Part shown: positions 6,556 through 12,861 of the stretch, in pieces
How positions within the stretch are numbered: position 1 is the first letter of the stretch
Layout of the letters: each line of letters starts with the position of its first letter
Source: an uncultured Ignavibacteriota bacterium
GTDB lineage: Bacteria; Bacteroidota; Ignavibacteria; Tepidaquicellales; Tepidaquicellaceae
Length of the DNA stretch: 12,861 bases
Direction: 5' to 3'
Assembly (NCBI GenBank): GCA_937983305.1
Contig: CALKAJ010000059.1
Span: 1 to 12,861 of the forward strand
Program-made: the position numbers and the translations under genes
Notes under the pieces: generated by a model
Seen by the model: only the letters and a program-made list of their open reading frames with translations
Told to the model about the DNA's origin: nothing
The model's database searches: none

Positions 6556-7899
6556 TTATTCCAACATAATCATTTTTCGTGTTTCAATATACCCATTTAT
6601 TCTCATAGTATAGAAATAAACACCACTTGGTATTTCTTTGGAATCAAATAAAACGGTATATTTACCTGATTTTTTATATTCGTTTACAATTTCTGTAACT
6701 CTTTCTCCGAGTACATTGAAGACAGAAATTTCAACCTTCCCTGCTTCAACAATTTCGTAATTTATCTGAGTTACAGGATTGAAAGGATTTGGAAAGTTCT
6801 GTGCTAAGTGGTATTTTGATGGATTTTGAGTATAATATTCTTTAATACCTGTGATATTATCAGTTAATTTTAATACGACACCGGTATTAGAGACGGCAAA
6901 AGCTGTAATTGAATTCCCGGATTTTATTAAGTCGAAATGAGTAATATTCAGATTAGCAGGCATTGTAAGTGTTGTCCAATTATTTCCATTATTATTGCTT
7001 TTAAATGATTGAGAACCATTTGCTGTGCCTAAGACGATATAGCAAACATCTGTACCGGGTACAAATTTGATGTTGCAATAAGCAGATGATGATGAATTTG
7101 GAATTATTTGTTGAAACCAAGATAAGCCTCCATTGGTAGTTCGCGAAATAGAATTTGTTGTTGAATTATTAGACGCTAATCCGTTGATTTTATCTGTGTT
7201 AAAAGCAAAGCCGGAAATAAAAGTACTTGTTCCTCCAAGCCCTACAAGAGGAGTAAAAGCCCAGTTAATACCGCCATTAGAAGTCAACCCGACTCTCGCA
7301 GGAGTTTGATTTAAACCAAAGCCATAGAAATTCTGATCAATAACTACTATAGAATTTTGAGCAGATCCTGCACCTGAAGAAGGTGGATTTTCTATTATCC
7401 AGTTTTGCCCTGAATTAGTAGTTTTCGCAATCCAATATATAGTTCCGGTTGGAGGATCGCTTTGAATAACGCCAACCTGGGGATTTGTTCTCGAAAAGAC
7501 AATACCGTTTATAAATCCTGAAGTACCTCCGGTTGAAAGAATATTTATCCAATTAATACCTGCATTTGTAGTTTTAAAAATTTTGGCATCGCCGCCCGCA
7601 CCTCCGGCTGCCCCGCCATCACCTACAAAAATAGTATTTTCATCAATTGCCCAAATACTATATAATTCTAAATTTAAACCATTTGTGGGTAAATTTACAA
7701 AGTTAGTTCCCCCATTAGTTGACCTTGCTACAAAAGGCAAACTATTTGGACCTCCCGCAATGAATATTAGATTTGAATTAACAACAGATACATTAGGGAA
7801 TGTTCCCGTATTCACCAAGGAAGCTACCTGAACCCATTGAGAGTTTAAAGATGAAAACCCTGCTATAATAAACACAACGATATTTAAAAATATTTTCAT
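6556..7899 (-). CDS. Secreted T9SS cargo protein with six Asp-box-like propeller repeats
   Basis: A 447-residue exported protein. Residues 1-20 are a Sec signal peptide (MKIF, hydrophobic core, cut near NS-Q21). Six Asp-box/BNR-like motifs follow at residues 60, 110, 160, 206, 254 and 301 (for example TTNAGINW and TTNGGLSW), each ending in G-x-x-W/F, about 46-50 residues apart. This predicts a six- or seven-bladed beta-propeller of the Ycf48/sortilin/sialidase type. The canonical Asp is Asn in all six. The C-terminal ~85 residues are a type A T9SS sorting domain: AQNFPNPFNP (366-375), NVLGERV, SGVYFY and a KMIML-type end. No catalytic residues were recognised, so a binding or structural surface role is more likely than an enzyme. 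A glycine-rich loop (93-104) sits in blade two. ATG at 7899; divergent from a second T9SS cargo gene. The family is clear but the function is unknown. Confidence 0.88.
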   Translation of the reverse strand: MKIFLNIVVFIIAGFSSLNSQWVQVASLVNTGTFPNVSVVNSNLIFIAGGPNSLPFVARSTNGGTNFVNLPTNGLNLELYSIWAIDENTIFVGDGGAAGGAGGDAKIFKTTNAGINWINILSTGGTSGFINGIVFSRTNPQVGVIQSDPPTGTIYWIAKTTNSGQNWIIENPPSSGAGSAQNSIVVIDQNFYGFGLNQTPARVGLTSNGGINWAFTPLVGLGGTSTFISGFAFNTDKINGLASNNSTTNSISRTTNGGLSWFQQIIPNSSSSAYCNIKFVPGTDVCYIVLGTANGSQSFKSNNNGNNWTTLTMPANLNITHFDLIKSGNSITAFAVSNTGVVLKLTDNITGIKEYYTQNPSKYHLAQNFPNPFNPVTQINYEIVEAGKVEISVFNVLGERVTEIVNEYKKSGKYTVLFDSKEIPSGVYFYTMRINGYIETRKMIMLE

Positions 7900-8044
7900 T
7901 ATTCAATTTATAAAAGTTTACATATTTTAAATATATATGTTTTATCTTATGTAAAGCAATCCCAAAATAGATAATAAAAATTAACTTGAATGTAAAAGTT
8001 CTTTATCACAATTTCAGTTATTAAATAATAAAGTTTTAAAATAT
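7900..8044. promoter_or_regulatory. Divergent control region between two T9SS cargo genes
   Basis: This 145-bp AT-rich spacer lies between the starts of the 447-aa (leftward) and 955-aa (rightward) genes and must carry both promoters. It contains the inverted repeat 7917-7955. I could not pick a convincing -10/-35 or TAnnTTTG promoter with correct spacing for either gene, and neither start has a Shine-Dalgarno. Confidence 0.45.
7917..7955. repeat. Inverted repeat in the divergent T9SS spacer
   Basis: TTTACATA (7917-7924) and TATGTAAA (7948-7955) are perfect 8-bp inverted arms separated by 23 bases. A second, nested pair, ACATAT (7920-7925) and ATATGT (7935-7940), shares the left arm. The left arm starts 17 bases upstream of the 447-aa gene's ATG. 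This could be a regulator site, or chance in AT-rich DNA. Confidence 0.4.
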
Positions 8045-10912
8045 ATGAAATATTTGATAGCGTTAGTATTATTCGTTTTTGTTTATTCTGAGATGACTTA
8101 TTCTCAAGCTTTATATCAGGGTCCTGCTAATGGTTCAGTTCCCTCAGGTGTTATAGTTAATACCAATAATTTTTTAGGTCCTTTTGAAACCGAGCCTTTG
8201 CCGCCAAGTATAAGACGTAAGGTACGGAATAAAATTAAATTCGAGAAATACCCTTCAGGAATGAATAAGATTCTACCGGCAGCAATAGAAGGTTCAAATT
8301 ATAAAAAAGATATTTCAATTATAAATAGTTTGTCAAATTTTCAGGAGCCGGTAGTAGTTGAAAATTTTCAGGGTTTTCTTGACCCAGGCAATTATATTCC
8401 TCCGGACCAGTATATTGCGGCAGGTCCAACACACATAATAGCTGTTGACAATAACAGGTTTAGAATATTTGAAAAATCAGGAAAGCTTGTAAAAAACTTT
8501 GATGCTGATACCTGGTTTGCAGGAACAACATCCGGAGCTTCTGTATTCGATCCAAAAGTATCTTATGACCATTTCTCTAAAAGATGGATTATGGTTTGGC
8601 TTCATCTTGACGATATAAATGACAGAAGTTATTTTTTGCTTTCTGTTTCTGATGATTCAATTCCGACAGGGATATGGTATAATTGGGCTTTGCCTTCAAA
8701 TGTAAACGGCTCTACTCCTTCAAACAGCTGGGGAGATTATCAGGGAGTGGGATTTGATGATAAAGCAATTTATATTACTGCTAATCAATTTGCCTTTGGG
8801 GGTTGGTTCAGCGGTTCAAGAGTAAGAATTATAGAGAAGTCTCAATTATATAACAACACAGCGGGACAGGTTGTATGGACAGATTTTTGGGACATAAGAG
8901 ACCCGGGAAATTTATCTAACAGAACATTCGGAATAAGACCATCAATTCATTATTCTGCTTCGAATGACTATTATCTCATGGTAACAGCTCCATATAATCC
9001 GGGAACGTTTATGGGTTTATTCAAAATAACAAATCCAACTACAAATCCTGTGATGACAGCGGTTAATATACCTGTAACACAATATTCAGAACCGCCCGGA
9101 GCCAATCAGCTTGGAGGAAGCCAAACATTGATAGAAAGCGGAGGTGATGATTTCAGGAATGAACCTGTTTATTATAACGGAAATATTTATTGCACACATC
9201 AGATTAAAAGCGGAACGAGCGGGGCTTATTCAAGTGTGAGATATTTAAAAATTAATACCTTGAATAATCAGGTATTGGAAGATGGTGCAATGGGTGCAGA
9301 TGGTTATTGGTATTACTACCCCGCTATTGCTGTTGATAAAGATGAGAATGTTGCTATAACTTTTTCACGCTCAGGATTGAATGAATATATCGGAGCATAT
9401 TACACAACAAGATTAAGCACAATGCCTGCGGGAGAGCTCTCAGGAAGCAGATTGATAATGAATGGGAAAGGAAATTATGTTAAGACATTTAGCAGCGGAA
9501 GAAATCGCTGGGGAGATTACAATGGAATCTGGGTTGACCCGGCAGATAGAAACAGTATTTGGTTAATATCTCAATACGCAGAGAAAAATGTTAATACCTG
9601 GGCTACGCAGATAGCAATGATAAGAATGATACCTTTTAGCGGAAATTACTTTTCAACAGATTTAGATACTGTTAACTTTGGTACTATTTCAGTAAGTACC
9701 GTATCACAACGACAGATTAAAATTAGTAATCTTGGTAGTGATACTTTAAGTATATCTTCAATTTCTTCAACCGACAATGACTTTTCTTATATTGGTGAGA
9801 TTAACTTCCCGATTAAATTAGGTTATAATCAGACTTATGTTTTAAATTTAAAGTTTTATCCAACCTACCTTGGCACAATAACAAAAAAGGAAAATATTTT
9901 ACTTGAAACAAACTCCGGACAAAAAAAAATACCTGTAACCGGTAAAAGTTATAATATATTCAGTGCGGCAGATTCTACTTTATATGCAGTTACAGGTCAA
10001 CAATCTTCAGGAGTAATTTTAAAGCTGAATAAGTATAGCGGTACCGGTACTTTGATTGGTAATTCAGGATATACTGAAATAAGGGGAATAGTAATAAATA
10101 AATCAAATAATATGATTCAAGGATTTAATTCGTCGTCAACAGAAACATCTATGCTTTTTATTAATTCAAAAGAAGGAGATGCATATCCGGCATATACGAT
10201 ACCATTGGGAGATGTTTACGGAATGGACTATGATATTGAAGGTCAATTATATTGTGCCAAAAGAGATGGTAAATTATTTATGTATAACAGAAATACTCTT
10301 GATACATTTTATGTTGGAAATACCGGAATTTCGAATTTGTACAGTATAGCAATAAATCCATTAAATGGTCAAATGTTTGGAGTTTCTCTAAATAATAAAA
10401 TTTATAGAATAAACAAGTTTACTGCAGAATCGGAATTTTTAAATAACCCGGGATTTACATTAACACCTTCTATTGCTTTTGATGCCAAAGGAAATCTATA
10501 TGGACTTTCAGGTCTCGGAAATCAAAATGGCGTTTTGCTTAAATATGATACTACAACTTTTCTTGCCACTGTGGTTGGTAATATAAACTTTAAAGCAGTA
10601 AATTCCATTGCATTTTCCGGGGTTTACTCTGAGCCTAAGCCTAATCCATATACTTATGAATTGGAACAAAATTATCCGAATCCCTTTAATCCAAAGACGA
10701 CTATAAGGTTTAGTATAAGCGAAAAATCGGACATAAAAATTACCGTTTATGACATAAGAGGCAGAAAAGTAAAAGTTATTGTGGATGGCACATATTCCGC
10801 AGGTTATTATTCTTTAGAATTTAATTCGTCAGATATTTCCTCCGGAGTTTATTTTTATACAATGGAAACGCGAGGACTAAAAGTAACGAAGAAAATGGTT
10901 GTACTGAAATGA
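8045..10912 (+). CDS. Large secreted T9SS cargo protein: propeller, ASH-like domain, second propeller
   Basis: A 955-residue exported protein with a Sec signal peptide (1-20, cut near YS-Q21). Residues about 100-535 look like a beta-rich, sialidase-like propeller with two SWGDY/RWGDY segments (228-232 and 488-492), each followed by a similar hydrophobic strand. Residues about 537-635 resemble an ASPM-SPD2-Hydin (choice-of-anchor D) Ig-like domain: TVNFGTISV, ISNLGSDTLSI and a closing PVTGKS. Residues about 640-860 form a second propeller-like region (LYAVTG, YGMDYD, LYSIAINP and LYGLSG strands). The C-terminal ~85 residues are a T9SS type A sorting domain: EQNYPNPFNP (874-883), VYDIRGRKV, SGVYFYTM and KKMVVLK. 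The protein should cross the outer membrane by T9SS and be surface-attached or released. No enzyme active site was recognised. ATG at 8045; closed by a terminator; divergent from the 447-aa cargo gene. Confidence 0.88.
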   Translation: MKYLIALVLFVFVYSEMTYSQALYQGPANGSVPSGVIVNTNNFLGPFETEPLPPSIRRKVRNKIKFEKYPSGMNKILPAAIEGSNYKKDISIINSLSNFQEPVVVENFQGFLDPGNYIPPDQYIAAGPTHIIAVDNNRFRIFEKSGKLVKNFDADTWFAGTTSGASVFDPKVSYDHFSKRWIMVWLHLDDINDRSYFLLSVSDDSIPTGIWYNWALPSNVNGSTPSNSWGDYQGVGFDDKAIYITANQFAFGGWFSGSRVRIIEKSQLYNNTAGQVVWTDFWDIRDPGNLSNRTFGIRPSIHYSASNDYYLMVTAPYNPGTFMGLFKITNPTTNPVMTAVNIPVTQYSEPPGANQLGGSQTLIESGGDDFRNEPVYYNGNIYCTHQIKSGTSGAYSSVRYLKINTLNNQVLEDGAMGADGYWYYYPAIAVDKDENVAITFSRSGLNEYIGAYYTTRLSTMPAGELSGSRLIMNGKGNYVKTFSSGRNRWGDYNGIWVDPADRNSIWLISQYAEKNVNTWATQIAMIRMIPFSGNYFSTDLDTVNFGTISVSTVSQRQIKISNLGSDTLSISSISSTDNDFSYIGEINFPIKLGYNQTYVLNLKFYPTYLGTITKKENILLETNSGQKKIPVTGKSYNIFSAADSTLYAVTGQQSSGVILKLNKYSGTGTLIGNSGYTEIRGIVINKSNNMIQGFNSSSTETSMLFINSKEGDAYPAYTIPLGDVYGMDYDIEGQLYCAKRDGKLFMYNRNTLDTFYVGNTGISNLYSIAINPLNGQMFGVSLNNKIYRINKFTAESEFLNNPGFTLTPSIAFDAKGNLYGLSGLGNQNGVLLKYDTTTFLATVVGNINFKAVNSIAFSGVYSEPKPNPYTYELEQNYPNPFNPKTTIRFSISEKSDIKITVYDIRGRKVKVIVDGTYSAGYYSLEFNSSDISSGVYFYTMETRGLKVTKKMVVLK

Positions 10913-10935
10913 TAGTTGATTTTTTTTGAGAAAAG

Positions 10936-10968
10936 AAGGTTGTTGAATTAATTTGACAACCTTTTTTT
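10936..10968 (+). terminator. Intrinsic terminator of the 955-aa gene, overlapping the opposing gene's end
   Basis: Stem aaggttgt (10936-10943) with acaacctt (10956-10963), 12-base loop, then continuous T to 10968. It starts 24 bases after the stop of the 955-aa gene. The loop and 3' arm contain the stop and last codons of the convergent transporter gene. On the minus strand the hairpin is followed by CTTTTCTC, so it may work weakly in both directions. Confidence 0.85.
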
Positions 10969-12315
10969 ATTTAGATTGCGGAATAAGAAATAAAGAGGCA
11001 AACTTACAGCTAAAACGAATATGCTAATAAAACCCGAGATGATATCTTCCTTAAATGCAAAGAAGGAAACAATAAGAAGAAAAGAAATAAATATTGCGGG
11101 CAGTATTGGGTAAAAAGGAGTTTTGAATCCATCAAAATTGACATTATCTCTTTTTGAGCGATAGCGGAATATAAACAATGTTGAAGCTGTAATAGCGATG
11201 ACGAGAGAATCGTTGAACATAATGACGTTTAAAATGTTGTCAAATTTACCAAGCGTGAAGGTGAAAAGTAAAATTAATAAAAACATAAAGATTAAAACAA
11301 ATTCCTGTACCTGAGTTTTTGGGTTTACTTTTTTAAAAATTGCAGGAATTATTTTGTCTTCAGCCATTGCATGATAGGTGCGGGGAATATACATTACAGT
11401 AGCGTTAAGGAAACCAACAGCAGAAATAAAGATAGCCATAGATATTATCCTGCTGCCTGCAGAGCCGAAAATAATATCAGCTAAATCAGCTGCAATAAGA
11501 TTAGAACCTGCAATTCCGTAAAAGCCAAGTATTTTATAATATCCAATATTTATGAGTAAATATAATGTGATTACAATTATTACGCCGACGATAATAGCTT
11601 TAGGTAAATTTCTTTTTGGTTCGACAACATCAGCAGCGAGATTAGTAGTGAGTTGATAACCGCCGACAGTAAAAAAGACAGCACGAAGACCTATAAAGAA
11701 ACCAAAGAGAGCAGTAAAGAAAGATGTATTTTGAGAGACGGGTGTTGAGTTTTGGAGTTGCGGGGTGGATGTAAAAAAAGCGGAAACTGCAAAGATTAGA
11801 ATAATTGCAATTTTCAGAATAGTAATAAAGTTGAGAAACTTAGCCCCTGATTTGATTCCAAGATAGTTAATAAAAAACAAAAAAGTTGTTATAACAGAGG
11901 CTGTGATTTTGATTCCATTTTCGGAGGCAAGAGATTGATAGTTGATAAAAGGAATGAAGTCCCCTATTGATTTGATAAGATATTCTGAAGCGATAAAAGC
12001 AACAGCGGCAAATGTTGCGCTGACGGTGATTATTACGCCAAGCCAGTTAATCATAAATGCGAATGCAGGATGATAAGCTTCGGAGACAACTTTATAGAAA
12101 CCGCCGGCGATTGGTTTGCGTGAACCGATTTCAGCAAACGTAAGTCCGCCAATCAGGCAGATAAAGCCGCCGGTTAGCCATGCAAGAAAAAACAATTCCG
12201 GAGAGCCGGTATCTTTAGCAACTATTGCTGGTGTGCGGAATATTCCGATTCCAATAACAAGGCTTATTACTACCATTATTGTATCGAAAAGCCTTAGTTT
12301 TGGAGTGATGCTCAA
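10948..12315 (-). CDS. APC-superfamily amino acid permease
   Basis: Inner-membrane transporter of 455 residues with about 12 hydrophobic helices, the usual size for the amino acid-polyamine-organocation superfamily. Helix 1 carries the unwound substrate motif as GIGIF (22-26), close to the GSGIF of LAT/YfnA-like carriers. FAEIGSRKPIAGGFY (60-74) matches the conserved helix-2/loop signature, and VVEPKRNLPKAI (230-241) the conserved loop before a later helix. Substrate is probably a neutral amino acid, by antiport or proton symport, but the sequence does not decide it. The start is TTG at 12315: an in-frame TAG (the methyltransferase stop) lies three codons upstream, no ATG intervenes, and the next Met (14) would remove conserved helix-1 sequence. 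It lies 6 bases after the methyltransferase gene and is probably in one operon with it. Its stop overlaps the opposing terminator. Confidence 0.93.
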   Translation of the reverse strand: MSITPKLRLFDTIMVVISLVIGIGIFRTPAIVAKDTGSPELFFLAWLTGGFICLIGGLTFAEIGSRKPIAGGFYKVVSEAYHPAFAFMINWLGVIITVSATFAAVAFIASEYLIKSIGDFIPFINYQSLASENGIKITASVITTFLFFINYLGIKSGAKFLNFITILKIAIILIFAVSAFFTSTPQLQNSTPVSQNTSFFTALFGFFIGLRAVFFTVGGYQLTTNLAADVVEPKRNLPKAIIVGVIIVITLYLLINIGYYKILGFYGIAGSNLIAADLADIIFGSAGSRIISMAIFISAVGFLNATVMYIPRTYHAMAEDKIIPAIFKKVNPKTQVQEFVLIFMFLLILLFTFTLGKFDNILNVIMFNDSLVIAITASTLFIFRYRSKRDNVNFDGFKTPFYPILPAIFISFLLIVSFFAFKEDIISGFISIFVLAVSLPLYFLFRNLNKKRLSN

Positions 12316-12321
12316 TTTCGA

Positions 12322-12861
12322 CTATGATTTAGTTGCAACAAAAATAGCACTGAGAATTTCTAACTCTTCAATCGTGTATTTACTTTTAAAATAGTCGTCA
12401 ATCTTGATATCAGAGAGTGCATTTTTTTCTCCTTCAGTTGGATATCGCGGTAAAATATATTTTAATTTGAATCCTGCCGATTCAAAAAGCTCGATATAAT
12501 CTTTGTGACGCAATCTGTTTTGATAATTCAAAGAAGGGTTTAAGAACTTCCATTTAAAAGGACTGTATTTCAGATAATTATAATAAGATAGCGTGCTGTC
12601 AGTATAAGCCCAATGGTCTTTGTAGTCAATTATATTTGAGAATACTCCGCCGGGTCTTAAGGTACGATAAGATTCCTTTAAAATTTCTTTAATCGAATTT
12701 AAAGGAATATGTTCGAAAGTTGCATTTGTAGCAATTAAATCTATTGAATCATTTTCAAAATTAGTTTTCGAGGCATCCATTGGAGCGATGTAATTTATTC
12801 TAAAATTATTTTTCAAAATTTCTTTCACATTGCTTTTAGTAATTGTATCGTGCGAGTGAAT
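12322..12861 (-). CDS. Class I SAM-dependent methyltransferase, 5'-partial
   Basis: The frame is open to the right window edge, so 179 residues of the C-terminal part are visible. The GTG at 12828 is internal, not a reliable start. Numbering from the edge, SIDLIATNATFEHI (39-52) is the strand-4 motif region (D-L-I.....EHI), and KESYRTLRPGGVF (62-74) is the following helix and LRPGG turn, both typical of Methyltransf_11/25 proteins. The glycine-rich SAM-binding motif I lies outside the window. The middle section (about 88-125), rich in Tyr, Asn and Lys, resembles the variable substrate region of methyltransferases seen in surface-polysaccharide clusters, but the substrate is unknown. The gene ends in TAG just 6 bases before the transporter start and shares its reading frame. 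Confidence 0.85.
   Translation of the reverse strand: MHSHDTITKSNVKEILKNNFRINYIAPMDASKTNFENDSIDLIATNATFEHIPLNSIKEILKESYRTLRPGGVFSNIIDYKDHWAYTDSTLSYYNYLKYSPFKWKFLNPSLNYQNRLRHKDYIELFESAGFKLKYILPRYPTEGEKNALSDIKIDDYFKSKYTIEELEILSAIFVATKS

Noticed and set aside
7583..7831. Proline/alanine-rich plus-strand reading frame
   Set aside because: It lies antisense within the 447-aa gene, and its PPAPPAAPP run is only the complement of the glycine-rich patch.
6556..10912. CRISPR array or tandem DNA repeats in the T9SS cargo genes
   Set aside because: The repeats are at protein level (propeller blades) with diverged nucleotides; no regular direct repeats with spacers were seen.
12116..12394. Plus-strand reading frame spanning the permease/methyltransferase junction
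   Set aside because: Antisense to two well-supported genes and without recognisable features.

Overview
The window reads as an AT-rich chromosomal segment from a Bacteroidota/Chlorobiota-type (FCB group) bacterium, most likely an Ignavibacteria-like lineage. Three things point there. Two secreted proteins end in a type IX secretion (T9SS) sorting domain with the N-[FY]-P-N-P-F-N-P opening typical of Ignavibacteria and relatives. No gene start has a convincing Shine-Dalgarno sequence. The intergenic DNA is extremely AT-rich. The genus call is inference; the window holds no rRNA or tRNA.

Layout, left to right. (1) 3-851 (+): a TerC/Alx-family membrane protein cut by the left edge. It abuts tail to tail, with no base between the stop codons, a DUF2179/UPF0316-type membrane protein (852-1364, -). 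(2) 1428-2429 (-): ornithine carbamoyltransferase (argF), with an intrinsic terminator directly after it. (3) A 162-bp divergent spacer, then sdhC-sdhD (+), the two haem-anchor subunits of succinate dehydrogenase, followed by a 68-residue histone-H1-like protein and a terminator. (4) lepA-lepB (+), an overlapping pair for translation factor EF-4 and signal peptidase I, with a terminator. (5) Two divergently transcribed secreted T9SS cargo proteins, a 447-aa Asp-box-like beta-propeller (-) and a 955-aa multidomain propeller/ASH protein (+), sharing a 145-bp spacer. (6) An APC-family amino acid transporter (-) and, upstream of it, a class I SAM methyltransferase cut by the right edge.

Functionally this is mostly core metabolism and housekeeping: arginine biosynthesis, respiratory complex II anchor, translation, and protein export (LepB removes the signal peptides that both secreted proteins carry). 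The accessory part is the pair of T9SS cargo proteins. I see no phage, IS element, CRISPR array, toxin-antitoxin or defence system, and no clear new multi-gene system. The points most worth a second look are the sdhCD pair separated from sdhAB and linked to a histone-like gene, the evenly spaced Asn-variant Asp boxes of the 447-aa protein, the divergent T9SS cargo pair with an inverted repeat in its spacer, and two genes that start almost on top of intrinsic terminators.
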